A DNA stretch of 64,000 bases from Cycas panzhihuaensis (taxonomy: Eukaryota; Cycadophyta). Made by a program: the position numbers and the translations under genes. Every line of letters begins with the position of its first letter. Position 1 is the stretch's first letter. The stretch spans positions 102,121,741 through 102,185,740 of the forward strand of contig CM041465.1 of the NCBI GenBank assembly GCA_023213395.1, in the 5' to 3' direction. Shown one piece after another: positions 47,991-59,495 of the stretch. The notes below the pieces were generated by a model that had not been told where the DNA came from, made no database searches, and worked only from the letters and a program-made list of their open reading frames with translations.

Positions 47991-50200
47991 ATATAGTGAA
48001 GATGATAAAGTGAAAGAGGTAGTGAAGAAATAGTAAATGAAAATACCACTAGCACATGTGGTTGATACATCTAGCGCATGGGGGGAAATATGATTAATTT
48101 ATAAGCAATGATAATAGGCCACCAACACTTGTGGCAAATACTTCTAACGCAGTAGGGTTTGGTGATATGTACAAATTATAATATAAGGATCACAAAGATA
48201 AATGATATGTTATGTGAACATAAAATCAAGATTATGACCATGTAGAAGATGACATCTAGGTGCACATAACTAAAAACCAAGTGTGATATATGATATGTGA
48301 TCAAATCCAAACCTCTATCTCAAGTCCAAAGTAGTTAAGGTGTTGATGCCTAAGGGGATTTCTAGTATATATATTAGGGTCTTCATCTGTGATACCTGTA
48401 CTTACATTTGGTGATAAAATCCAAGTCATAATGGAGCCCAGGTACTCTTAGTCCTCACCCAGTTCACTAGTAAACAACTACATACCTCCTTTGAAAGAGC
48501 CAAATGGTACATGCGTATCCCATGACTATGATAGATATTGGACTGAGTATATTTTAATCTTGATTAAAGTTTTTTATTTTCCTAGGTGTTTATTACGATT
48601 ATCCCTAATTGGAAGTTGTAGGTATAGATAACCTGTCCCTTCACCACTATCTAAGTTAAGACCATATCCAATATGAAACTCACACTTTCCTTATGGCATA
48701 GACTTCAACTAACTATGCTCTATTTCAACCAAGGCGTATGTGTGCATAAGTTAAGAATTGACAGTATAAGTCATACAGATGAGATTCTTTTTAGGAAATA
48801 GTGAAAGTTATTTTTAAATAATTTGTACTAAAAATTAAAATAGAAAGATGCCAAATACTTGCTTGTCTTCTATGTTTACTTGCTGTTATTACTGCTTTAT
48901 GTGTTGCTTTATGCTATGCGTGAAAATAGAAAGAGCATGCTAAATTTAACAAGGGAGCCATATGTTACTTTCGATCTAAGGTTTTCCTTCTTTTAGTACA
49001 ATGTTTCTAAATATAATTTTAGAAATTTCAATACAAAAGCTATAAAATGTCAAAAAGTAGATCAACCAATCACTAAAATAATAATTTTTTTAAATATATA
49101 AGTATAATAATTTTATTATATTTTATGATTTTATTTCATAAAATTTACAAATGATAATAAATAGGTAAAATTTTATAAAAATTATAAATATAGAGGCTTA
49201 GATGATAGAATCTAAATTTGTGATAGAAGAGAAAAGTGTTCAAAATGTTGTTTCTGATAAGATATTGAAGTTAGATTTTTGAAAATGCATTAAAAAGATT
49301 TGTCCGAAAAAAACACAAAAGTAGAATCTTGCCAAATTCATTATCTTAGAATATAAATTTTAGTATGCCAAAAGCTTTGTCTTGATACATACATCAACTT
49401 TTCTTTCTGCAGTAGCTCCAAAAATAGCCAAAAAATTGTTTAAAATGCCCTTGAAACATTTTTTATGTGATTGAGTAAGTAGATTCAACATCCATCAAAA
49501 AATTGCAAAGATTTCATTAACTAATGAATAAAATTTGACGAGATTGGTCTCAAAATACTCTTGAGACATAAATCTATTAGATCCCTAAAAATAAAATTAG
49601 ATTTTTAATTTATATTTAAAAGATTTCACTGAGGAAAGTGCCCTAAGTCACTCATCTATGAATTTTAACCTTTTTTAGAAAACTTTACACTAAAAACTCA
49701 ATGAAATTTAATGGGACTAAACCTAAAATATATTTTTTATTTAGTTATACTAAAACCCTTAAAGAATTTCAACAAAAATCAATTAGATCTAAAGAAATCA
49801 ATAGTAGATCATTTATATAGGTAAAAATTATGTTTCAACCAAAACTGGCTATTGTAATCTAAATCTAAAGATGCTCTAGACGATAAAAATGATCCTCTTG
49901 GCTGGGTAACCTTACACATCAAATTTTATTAAAATCTAAGATGATCAAAATTTTCGTAAAATTTTAGGCCTTCAATATAGTTCAGAGCTATTTCAGCAAC
50001 CAAACGGCTTCAAAAATCAACCTTTTTTACCTTTGAAATTTTGCACATATAATAAATATAGCAACATATAAAATAATAAAATTTTAAGCTCTCTAATACA
50101 AAAATAAAGTTCTTAAATAAGTCCTCAACCTCACATGAATTGTGAGTGAGACATTAATGGCTCTGTGTAAGCCTAGTGGCGAAATGTTGTCAACAATAGC
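47991..50200 (-). other. Copia-3 leader (2.2 kb, non-coding)
   Basis: Includes two diverged copies of the CTTGTGGCAAATA repeat (48,045-48,160) and a block homologous to the Copia-2 leader (48,300-48,560). 48.8-50.2 kb is AT-rich with nothing readable. Confidence 0.6.
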
Positions 50201-50212
50201 TCTGATATCAGT
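50201..50212 (-). other. Copia-3 primer binding site
   Basis: The minus strand reads ACTGATATCAGA, continuing into GC: the initiator-Met site with one G-to-A change. Confidence 0.75.
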
Positions 50213-50538
50213 TGTTTGGTGAAGGATCTAGTTTCACAATCCATTACACTAAAGCAATAGTATATAATAAGAATAAAATAGAAAGAATAAGATTGAGAGC
50301 AAAAATAAAAGATAAGAATTATGACTCTCTTTTTCATATTCAGTCTTATATATCAGAGGATGTGTATTAGGGTTTCTAAAGAGGATGTGCATTAGGGTTT
50401 TCAAAGGAGTTTTTCGCATAATGACATGATCCTAAAATTATATTTAACTGTAAATAAAATTACATTTAACTATATGATTTATCTAACTTAAAGTCATCTT
50501 TAATTAATCTAATGATCTTGATGCATTAACATTCATCA
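50213..50538 (-). repeat. Copia-3 5' LTR with 25-bp internal duplication
   Basis: 326 bp. AGGATGTGTATTAGGGTTTC... (50,357-50,381) is duplicated at 50,382-50,406, accounting for the length excess over the 3' LTR. Confidence 0.9.
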
Positions 50539-51482
50539 CAATTTTCCATTAAGGTATAAAAATACACATTCTTAGTTGAGTATACAAATTCTCTACTCCT
50601 AATCTAATGACATATTTTATATTACATCACATATTCAATCTTTATAATAAGTTTAACCTTTCATATAATAGTATGTAATCATCAGAATAGATGTAGCTAG
50701 AAATATATAACTAATAGTATGTGTATCAATAGTATGTATAATCAACAATATATAATCAATACTTTACAATATGTTACTGATAATATAATTTAACTTAACA
50801 AAATAATAATTTTCTAGCAGTACATATATAACATATAGTAGCAATAGATATATGTTGTTAACACTATATATAACCAACAATATAACCAATGGAATTCTGC
50901 TTATGACCAATAGAACTCAACATATGACGAACAATAATAGTGTAAAAATAGTAGTAAATTTAGTAGTATATATAACTAATAGTATAATTAGTAGAATTTA
51001 ACTTATGACTAATAGATTTTAGTATATAATCAATAGTAACAATAAAAATAACATTATAATTTTAGCAATATATATAACCAATAGTATAACTAGTAAAATT
51101 CAATTTGTGACTAACAAATTTTAATAGTAACAACAATGAATATATGACATAAAAACAATAATATATACCTTAATAATAATAGATCATAATTGGTCAAAAG
51201 ATAACACGTAGATGGTAGCAAATTTTAGTAGAGATTAATAGTAGATGACAAATTGAAATACTACCTTTTCATCACAGATATTATGAAAAAAACATACCAG
51301 GACACCTTGATTGAGATTATGATTGAACTCAGCTCAAATCTAGACTCTATGATGATCCTCTTAGGGCAGCCACTAGAATTTCCAGACTTAGTTAATTTCA
51401 GGATAGATCTAGACTTTTATAATCTTCTGGTAGAATCAACTACCAGTACAGATAGAAAGGATGAAATTAAGACCTCCAAAAT
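50539..51482 (-). other. LARD-1 internal region, right part
   Basis: Rich in ATATAACCAATAGTATAA-like words (50,690-51,190), giving a diffuse repetitive texture. The + strand open stretch at 51,253-51,540 runs into the LTR and is judged chance. Confidence 0.5.
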
Positions 51483-51498
51483 GCCTACTTTGATACCA
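51483..51498 (-). other. LARD-1 primer binding site
   Basis: The minus strand reads TGGTATCAAAGTAGGC immediately inside the 5' LTR, an initiator-Met type site. Confidence 0.88.
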
Positions 51499-51948
51499 TG
51501 TTACGAAGTTACATCTTATACATATATGAAACATATATAAATAATGAAAAATAACAGAAGTAAAAGATGAAAATATGAAGAAGATTTTCTATGAATTGAA
51601 TTACAAAAAATGAAGTATGATATGTCTTTATATAGTACGATCAAGACCCTGACATTGTGGTTAACATCATGAGAAGAAAATATCTTTATACTAAAATTGA
51701 ATTCAATGATATAATAAACATTTATACCATAATATAATTTATTCTAGTCAAGTTACTTACATTTTGGCTGACTTCCATATAAACGATGCTCATATTGAAC
51801 TTGGGTATATTGTAGGTCAACCTATAGACAAGTATATAACTCATTCTAGTCGACTTATATATTGTACAATATATATCTTTTGAGACTATACTTATTGATG
51901 TTTTAATTCTAGAGTTTGTCCTCTATCAGATGTGCATTATTCTTAATA
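51499..51948 (-). repeat. LARD-1 5' LTR
   Basis: 450 bp, starts TGTTACGAAGTTAC and ends TTCTTAATA (CA decayed to TA). Confidence 0.92.
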
Positions 51949-53295
51949 GGAACACTCTAAAATCCCTAAATTTCTCTTGAAAATACTTTAAATTAACCTT
52001 TAAGTTATCTTTAATGGTGTCAAAAATTTCTCAATGTGGTCAATAGAAAATTTGGCAACACCTCATTACACACCTCTTTCTTATTTTTTCACAAAATAAT
52101 GGCCTTATTTATGAAAAAATGAGAGGAGGTCTTGGGCAAAACTGTGGATGGACAATCCATGGTTTTACAAAAAAACATAATTGAAAAGACTAAACAAACT
52201 AAAATCTAGGTGTGATCTAAAACTTTTTTATGCCATTGCTAAAAAATAATATGGTAAATTGTCAAAACCACGAGAAATAGGCCTAAAAATGTGATAAATT
52301 ATCAAAAAATATGAAAAATTGCCATGAAGAACACGATAAAATTATCGAAAAATGTGATTTAGTAGATAGGTTTATTATAGTTGTTATGAAAAGTGTGATA
52401 AAATAGTGAAAAATGCAACAAACATTTGAAAAACATGATTTATGTTTGAAAACCATGATTAAAGTCATATTTTTTTAGTGATTTCATATTTTTTGACATC
52501 ATAAAAAATATGACAAATAATAAAAAATGTGACCAATTCTGCAAAATAAAGTCTTCACAAAAATATTTTTAACTTTCTCATATAACATTAGAATTTAATG
52601 CCATTTGTTGCCTTAGAAAACTAATTCACAAGGTTTTGCAATGGTGAAAAGAAATCATACTTTAAAGACAATCAAATTTGGGGATTGTGGAGGAAATTAA
52701 GGTAAAAAATCATGAAGTAGAAGCTTTGTCTTCCACTAGCATATAGTTTGTAGAAACCTTCATAACTCTCTTATATAATATCATAATTTAGTATCATAAT
52801 GCTGCATTGGAAAGATAATTCAAAGTATTTTACAATGATGTCAATAAATTTCACTTTCTTAATATAATAAGATTATAAAAAAGAAAGAAATTTAAAACAT
52901 TAAAATGAGACTAAACATTGAAATGAGAATAGTTGTAGCAAACCCAATTATGTTTCATTAGAAAAAGGTTTGTGAGAACTAAGATAAGGCAAAATCATTG
53001 ATCGAGGTAGTAGCATAAAAACAATCAACGAGTTATGTGCATGGGAATCATAAAATCACAAAATAGAGATGGAGAAATCACTTGGATCAAATTTGGAATC
53101 ATTATGTAATTATTGTGCATAAAGATATGCATCATAGGCAAAATAAAGGGATCATACTTGCACACTAAAAACATCTAACAAAACAATATCAACATCTTAT
53201 AAATAATAAAAATTACATCATCATTAATTAACACTAAAAAATAGGGTAAGAAATCAAATATAGCCATGTCAAGAGGGCCAAAGTAAGGTAAAACA
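51949..53295 (-). repeat. GypB 5' LTR, second part
   Basis: Resumes GGAACACTCTAAAATCCC, collinear with 19,036-20,333 and including the TAACTTTCTCATATAAC pair. It ends GGTAAAACA at 53,295, beyond which similarity to the internal copy stops. Confidence 0.87.
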
Positions 53296-53489
53296 ACTAA
53301 TCTTTATCTTATTCAAAGAATCAAGTAAATATTTATAATATACCTCACTTCATGTGGAAAACCTTTAAAGTCAACCTATTATGTTGTTACATATTCTAAG
53401 TGACACATATAATAAGGCAACTATAATATAAAATTTATAAATATTGAGAGAATATGAATGGGGGTTAGGATGACATATAATATACTTAG

Positions 53490-54900
53490 ATGTTATTATT
53501 CAACATAAATTCCATCTTCTCCTATACTTATTGCTACCACCTTTTTATTCCTATTTCTAATTATACATTTGTTATGTTTGAAATAAACACTCATATTGTT
53601 CTTCCAATATGACTAATAGAGATTAAATTCTTTAGTCCATGTACATACAAAATGTGACTAATATAATTATTCTCACCACTCAAAGTAATTATGGGGACTT
53701 TGGTAACTCCTTTAGTCTTTAGTATAGTATCATCATCAAGTGTTACAAAGTGTCTTTTCACCCCCCAAATGTGCCTAAGCCATTCTAACTTACTCATCAT
53801 GTGCTTGGTTGCACCTTAATCAATACACCAAGTTTTATCAAATTATGTCTTAATTAATAAGTTGTGATGAAGAGTTATTTGTCCTTTTCATCTTTGTATA
53901 AAGAATGGCTAGAAAAAATGACTAAACTGCTACTTCTTATATTATTTCATTGTATCATATTATTTATGCTAATTATACTACAATTTTCTACAATTATATT
54001 TGAAATGTCTAGGCATACTATAATAATCATATATGTTTGATTTATCTAGTCCTTTAGAACCACCCTCCTGAACATTTAGTTCTTTGGAAGAATGAGTCAT
54101 GTAAGGATGCAAGTAAGCCCAATTATCTACTATCTTCTCTTTATTCAATATAAGCAAGGACTTTGACTATAGGGGAAAGACATAGGCTTAGTAGAGATCG
54201 AATAAATAATACCACAATCATAAGTGGGAGCAACATTCTTCTTCTTCTTTTGAAACAAAAGATTTCTTCCCCTTGAATTTTGTTGCATAATCACCAAATG
54301 TTTTACCTTTATTAATATCTTTTAATAATTATTCATGTTGTAGCATTAAATACTCAAGTTCATTAAAAGTGATTTTTCTAATTTTATGAGCTATTATTAG
54401 ACTAATAACAAAACTTTCATACGACTTGGACAAACTCTTTAGCATATAGATTATCAATTCTATATTAGTGATTATTTCACCTATTGTACCCAACTTTTTC
54501 TTTTTGGGCGTTACCTACTACATATGGTCTAAGAGGGCATTTGTCAATTTGAGGTTATATGACTAATTTTAGAGCATTAAAGCTCTCACATTATTCTTGT
54601 TTCCATATAAGGAAGTTATGGGTTTCTAGGCTTCTTTTGAAGTTGTGGCATCTTTGACATTCTTAATTAGGTTACCTTTAATTACTAAATTAATAAATGT
54701 TAGTGTGATTTTGTTATTATTATTAAACTCAACTAGTGCAACTACATTTGTAGTGTGCTTAATAGCTTTTTCCTTCAACATATGCCATTATTCAACATCA
54801 CTAGAGTTTTATTTTGATGTTTCCATGCACCATAATTTTCAACATCCACTAATTTTTCAGGAAGAGAATTTAAGAAATTGCCACTCAACATCTTAAAAAA
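53490..54900 (-). pseudogene. Copia fragment: gag and protease (unrelated to Copia-1 to -3)
   Basis: 53,591-53,800 reads KHMMSKLEWLRHIWGV, TLDDDTILKTKGV and YISHILYVHGLKNLISI, the copia protease-to-integrase segment; it continues past a stop to about 53,500 (NKCIIRNRNK, VAISIGEDGIY). On the higher-coordinate side the minus strand gives gag traces, ENYGAWKHQNKTLVMLN near 54,800-54,860. Integrase and polymerase are absent. No LTRs found. Truncated fragment next to the GypB border. Confidence 0.72.
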
Positions 54901-54988
54901 AAATAAAAACAAACACCATAAAACCATTCACAAAAGGATTTTAAACGATAACAACATACCAAAAAATAGCATTTTTTATTTATTAATA

Positions 54989-55027
54989 TGTGTGTGTGTG
55001 TGTGTTTGTTTGTTTGTTTTTTTTTTT
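54989..55027. repeat. (TG)n(TTTG)n microsatellite with T-run
   Basis: Simple repeat TG times about 8, then TTTG units and a T-run. Confidence 0.95.
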
Positions 55028-56918
55028 GTTAATATTTTTGTCTTTGGTCACATTGCAAGTATTGGGATAAACAAATAAACCTTGGTCATTATGCAGGATG
55101 CCAAAAAGTGCCATATGAGAAAATTCAATTGTAAATATGAAAATATTTTAAACAATAATAAAAACTATTATAGGGGTCTAGAAATTAACTTAGCATTTTA
55201 TTTTCCACGTGGCCTTAGACTAATGGCAAAGAGAGTTAAATGCTAGATTTCAAATGCTTTTAAAATCAAACTTTAGAAAATAAAATTATTTTTTACTTGT
55301 TCGAATTTTGGTCTGTGTGATTATTAGTTTAAAAATGACTTTGAATTTTTATCTAGCATTTGAAATTCTTTCCTAGTGCTTTGATTTAGGCTTATTCTCA
55401 ATGGAATCTATTTATGAGAACCATCATAGTCTCTCATATTTGCAATGCTCTGTCTTTGCATCTTAGCGTGTTTCGTATATGTGGGTATCTCATAGACTGG
55501 CATCCCTATTCTTCACATGCTTTCTATATGCATTAAATTATGGCATCTCTACCAATCACATAATCTCTATGGTCTTCTCAATATTTGATTAAGTACACTC
55601 TTTGGTTGTTATCAATCACAAAACAAGTTGAGTAATTCTCAACAATTGCTCTAAGAAATTAATGTCTTCTTTATGAGTTCTTAAAACTCTACAATATTTG
55701 GATTCTCCAATGTGTGTGTGTATCTATCTATCTATCTATTTATCTATATATAGATATATAGATGATTATTTTCTCACAACATTATTAGTTCTACACAAGC
55801 ACTTTAAAATTTTAAATTTTGACACCTTGGGGTATGTAAATTACTGGTTCCTTAAGGTTCTTCTTGTAATTTTTTGTTGCAATAAATTTGTTCAACTCCT
55901 ATTTGATTCTTGAATTTGAATATAGTTCTACAACCCTATATTAACTCAAGCTCCCCATCGAATTTTAGCTCCATGAAAGATTCAAATGTTCATAATATTT
56001 TTGCTCCATATATAAGAAACAAATGAGCTAAGAAAAAAATAGCATATATAAATTTACTAGTAGAATTAGTCTTAATAAAATTAGTCTATCTTCAATAATT
56101 TTATTCTTTTGAACTCAATTATATAATATAATGTGTAATATAAATATAAATATATGTTTGGACATGTAACCAACCATTGGACCAGTATTTGTCCTAACGT
56201 GTGTCACACATACACTAAGGACTTTGTAACTCCCTAGGACATATAACTCCCATTAATTGACCTATCAATAACTTGCCTAACTACTAGGATTCCCAACATT
56301 AAGTTACAATTCTGGTAAACATTAATTTTAGTATGGATGTGGGTATTGCAGTTCCCAAATTGAGTTTGGGTATCAATTGTAAAATTTTTATACCATATTG
56401 AAGATTGCCTCATATTTATAACATAGGTTGGTATGGATTTATTACTAGAATTGTTAGAGTGTTTTCACTCTTATGAAATTTACACCTTTATCTTGTATTG
56501 GTTACTAGTCTTCATCACGATCCTCTGAACCAGACCACTAAGAAAAGATCATAGATTTATTTTATAATTTACTGGGGTAATCTCTAGTGAAATAACCCTA
56601 TAATTTACATTCAAAACATTGTATGGTAAGTCTTCCTAAGAGATCCCTTAGGTTTGGTATTTTTATTAATCCATTGCCTCCTCCAAATCCTTGTTTCATA
56701 GGTCTATTATGTTTTTTTTAGTTAAGAATATATCACAATCTAATTTTTATCATGCATAAATATTGAAGCCACATTCATTAGCATCATGGATGTTTATCTT
56801 GAATATGTAACAACACTTCATTGGTGGTACTTGGTGGTCTAGGCATTCTGTCTTTATATGACCTTCTAATTAATACTAAATACATCATATTTGATGTCAT
56901 CTCTTCATGTCTTTATAA
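55028..56918. other. No recognisable gene
   Basis: AT-rich with a compound microsatellite at 55,711-55,762. No protein-like frame on either strand. Confidence 0.45.
55711..55762. repeat. (TG)n(TATC)n compound microsatellite
   Basis: TGTGTGTGTG followed by TATC units and a short TATATAGATATATAG palindrome. Confidence 0.95.
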
Positions 56919-57250
56919 TGAACTATTATACAAAAACTTTGAGGTATTAATGAAGACTGCCTAAGTATGTGGTGGTCTTTAGTGTTTACTAACACCTCAA
57001 GGTTTTGGCGTAACAGTTCATTAAAAGTGGTATTAGAGCCAAGGTCATAGATTCGATTCTCAAAGGGGATGGCCTTGATAGAACATTGGAATAGTAGTAT
57101 TTACTTGTGGCCTAATAAAATACAAAATTATCGAGCATAGGTCACTAAGAGTTAGTCATTGAGATGTCAACACTTTGTGGGGAAGGTAATGTTACACACC
57201 TAGGTGCTCTTCACTAACACCTTAAGGTTTTGGTGTAATAGTTCGTTATA
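56919..57250 (+). mobile_element. TRIM-like mini-retroelement with hairpin terminal region
   Basis: TGGTATTAGAGCC at 57,028-57,040 is an initiator-Met primer site, continued by AAGGTCATAGATTCGATT in further agreement with that tRNA. Before it, AACACCTCAAGGTTTTGGCG (56,991-57,010) recurs as AACACCTTAAGGTTTTGGTG at 57,217-57,236. A purine-rich GGGGAAGGTAA precedes TGTTACACACC at 57,190. So a terminal repeat of roughly 60-70 bp may flank about 170 bp of DNA. The left terminal region also forms a long hairpin (56,919-56,961 with 56,977-57,024). No coding capacity. Borders are approximate. Confidence 0.55.
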
Positions 57251-57639
57251 GTCTTCCATTATTTATAATATTAAATGATTCATTATTCATACCACATCCT
57301 CATAAAAGAAGTAGGTTTTCCCATTTCTTTCTAATTTGAGAATTTATTTAGCACCAAGCCTTCACCTTATCTTTTATCTCTAAGCTCATTACCTAATCTA
57401 TTACCTCTAAGTGAGATTGAGGTGGAATTATATATAGTTTTCTTCAATATTTTAAGAGGATACCTTTCAAAAACTATTATTTTATCAATTTATTAGTTAC
57501 CTTACTTTTGATTTTCTTTACTAATGCTTTCATCTTGGTGTTATAACTTCAAATAGTTTTCTTAGGTTTCCTCTTTAAATTATATATTTGGTTGATTGCC
57601 TTGTTATTATTATATAATATCCTTTTCTCTTTTTTTTTT
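57251..57639. other. No recognisable gene
   Basis: AT-rich. Minus-strand fragments could continue the gag trace at higher coordinates but are not readable. Confidence 0.4.
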
Positions 57640-57785
57640 TAAATATCTCTTGCAACATCTTTCAGCTCTTTAAATAACCATCCTTGCATTCTTTGTACCA
57701 ATCATTAGCCATATCAGATAATATGCTAGGGAATGACTTCAACCATTATGTCTTACGTAATTACCCGTTTACTATTAAAATTATT
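57640..57785 (-). pseudogene. Trace of gypsy gag (Retrotrans_gag core)
   Basis: The minus strand reads LKSFPSILSDMANDWYKE, then CKDGYLKS, stop, KMLQEIF. This matches the L-x2-FP-x-SL-x2-A-x2-WY ... SW-x2-L-x3-F pattern of plant gag cores, with the Trp codon turned into a stop. Only about 45 codons are legible. Confidence 0.45.
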
Positions 57786-58708
57786 TCTTACACATTGTAA
57801 TAGCGTGTTAGATCTTTATCCACTCCTCCATTAAAGGTTGGCACTTCTTACTTATTGGTATCTAGTGCTGTTATTCCTATTATCGATCATGGTTATTATA
57901 ACTAATTTTAATGGGACAAACTGCTCTTACTTCTTAGATCGACAATATTGCCAAATACTAACCTAACCTTTCTTACGATTAGGGTCTAATAAGAATAATA
58001 AGGGGAGAATTAGGCTTGTTTGTATATAGGCTATGATCATGATCAAGATTTAGGGTATCATAGATATATGTATTAGAATCACATACCAAGACTCATCATG
58101 ATGTAACCACATATATAAGAAAGAATACCATATACTACTATATAACTTATGAATTACCTATGTATAACACACTAATCAAAAATCGTGATTATCATTATAT
58201 TAAATATAATCCAATATTTAGTACAAAGGATGATGTTAGTTTTTTATATGATAATCTAAGATGAGCCCTAACCTCAAATTTAGTACCAAGATTTATAACT
58301 TGAACTTTGCACTAGACTCCTAATCCTGATTCATGATTTGATGTTCTCCTTTAATAGGCTAAAGGTTCTTTCAAATAATAACACATGCATATAAAAGAAA
58401 CTAAGAAATTTAGAGTTAAAATAAAGCTAATATTTATGAGAACATCTTCAATGAAAATTTTTTATTTTCTATTTTAAAAACATAAAACAATACCTATTTT
58501 ATAATTCAAAAATATACAAATTTGAGGCCTTTATCCATGCAAAAATTTTAACTACCATCTCCTAAAATTACACAACTAATTTGGAGGGAAAAATCTTCAA
58601 ATTCAAAAAATTTCTATTTTTGGCAAGTTCTTAGCTATTATTATTTTTTGTAAATTTTTAAGAGATTTCTAATTTACTCAAAATTTATCCCATGGGAAGT
58701 TAAATATA
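57786..58708. other. No recognisable gene
   Basis: AT-rich sequence up to the LINE poly-A end. No motif or repeat seen. Confidence 0.45.
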
Positions 58709-58718
58709 TTTTTTTTTT
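58709..58718 (-). other. LINE poly-A tail
   Basis: Ten consecutive T on the plus strand at the end of LINE similarity, read as the A-tail on the minus strand. Confidence 0.75.
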
Positions 58719-58863
58719 GTTAAGGTAAAATGAATTAAAGTGGGTTTGAAAGCAGGATCCTACAACCTAGTACATTAATATCCCGAGAAATCCAATACAG
58801 AGCTATCCGTGACAGCCCCACGGAATAGGCAACAAATCCAAATTGCCGGGACAAGCCCCTCGG

Positions 58864-59495
58864 CTAGTTAATGCAGATCATATCCTTCTCTACCAGTCTC
58901 AAAAGGTCTCCAGGGAAATCGCAACTCCACACTTGCCCTCTCTTGTTTTTCACCCCCCAGTTTGCCAGGAAGTCGGCAGCTTTGTTTCCTTCTCTCAGGG
59001 TGTGCCTAATACAAACTTCGAGCAGACCCTGAATAGTATCTTTGGCATCATTGATGATAGCCTGGAATTTCCAGTTCGGACGGGCCACGCCTTTCAGCCA
59101 GTTCAAGACAACCTCTGAATCCCCCTCGATCACCAGTCTCTGTATACCCCCTCGGCGGGCAAGGTCTAGGGCTTTGATCATAGCATGCATTTCTGCGTAG
59201 TTATTTGTCTGGGAACCATAATAGTTCGCAAAGACCCAAATGAGGGCCCCATTCCAGTCCTGGGTCCCCCACCCCTGACTTCCCACAGGTTTCCTTTTCT
59301 TGCACCGCTAAAGTTAATTTTAAACCATGGCTCAATCGGAGGAATCCATCTAGTGCTACGGGGTCTAGACACTGTAAATTCTGGAACAATATCCCACTTG
59401 GAGAGTAACCTATTTTCTGACGGGGTTATACGTTTCTCTTTAGCTTTCCCAACACTCTCCTTGATGTCTGAGCAAACTCTGCTAAAGACTCCCAT
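58864..59495 (-). pseudogene. LINE ORF2: C-terminal RNase H (RVT_3 type)
   Basis: The N-terminal part is in one frame (59,290-59,420): PWFKINFSGARKGN. The normal INFDG catalytic Asp is Ser here. After a frameshift near 59,280 the 140-codon stretch continues with GALIWVFANYYGSQTN, YAEMHAMIKALDLA with the Glu, VIEGDSEVVLNWLKG with the second Asp, and REGNKAADFLANWG with the last Asp. It ends at the ORF2 stop at 58,864. This domain would remove the RNA template during target-primed copying. Plant L1 clades commonly carry it. Confidence 0.9.

Larger units (their letters stand above)
42738..50538 (-). mobile_element. Copia-3: Ty1/copia element nested in LARD-1
   Basis: LTRs at 42,738-43,038 and 50,213-50,538 enclose gag, integrase, reverse transcriptase and RNase H on the minus strand. 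It is a relative of Copia-2: motifs, leader repeats and 3' region correspond. It is more decayed, with shorter open stretches. Flanks AAACT and CAATT are at best a decayed target duplication. Confidence 0.9.
39598..51948 (-). mobile_element. LARD-1: non-autonomous LTR element inserted in the GypB 5' LTR, itself hosting Copia-3
   Basis: 454- and 450-bp direct LTRs bound it. It has a perfect initiator-Met type primer site at the right end and a purine tract at the left end, so it runs on the minus strand. Without Copia-3 it is about 4.55 kb and shows no reverse transcriptase, integrase or RNase H, so it would have moved by borrowed enzymes. The empty site is preserved at 19,034 in the other GypB LTR (GGTGGGAACACTCTGAA). 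The right flank starts GGAAC and the left flank ends GGATT, a decayed 5-bp duplication. Confidence 0.9.
16653..53295 (-). mobile_element. GypB: giant Ty3/gypsy (Tat-like) element hosting three nested insertions
   Basis: LTR homologues of about 3.6 kb occur in direct orientation at about 16.65-20.33 kb and about 37.2-53.3 kb; the latter is interrupted. On the minus strand the internal order is gag, protease, reverse transcriptase, RNase H, integrase, which is the Ty3/gypsy order, ending in a purine tract at 20,334. The outer right border is 53,295 (ends AAACA). The outer left border is approximate (16.65-16.81 kb). No clean target duplication is visible. Removing Copia-2 and LARD-1 leaves about 17 kb. 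Every coding domain is broken. Long LTRs and a 3-kb 3' non-coding region suggest the Tat-like branch. Confidence 0.85.

Noticed and set aside
42733-50543. Clear target duplication for Copia-3
   Set aside because: Flanks AAACT and CAATT match at three of five positions only. Too weak to claim.
51253-51540. Plus-strand 95-codon gene
   Set aside because: The frame runs into the LARD-1 LTR and overlaps its primer site. No motif, judged chance.
54645-54896. Plus-strand 83-codon ORF with hydrophobic start
   Set aside because: It is the opposite strand of the copia gag fragment (ENYGAWKHQN frame on minus), so a shadow.
57028-57070. tRNA-derived SINE (B-box-like GATTCGATTC after TGGTATTAGAGCC)
   Set aside because: The segment is complementary to initiator-Met tRNA (primer site extended), not a tRNA-like promoter. 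No A box at the right distance, and a repeat flank with a purine tract fits a mini-LTR element better.
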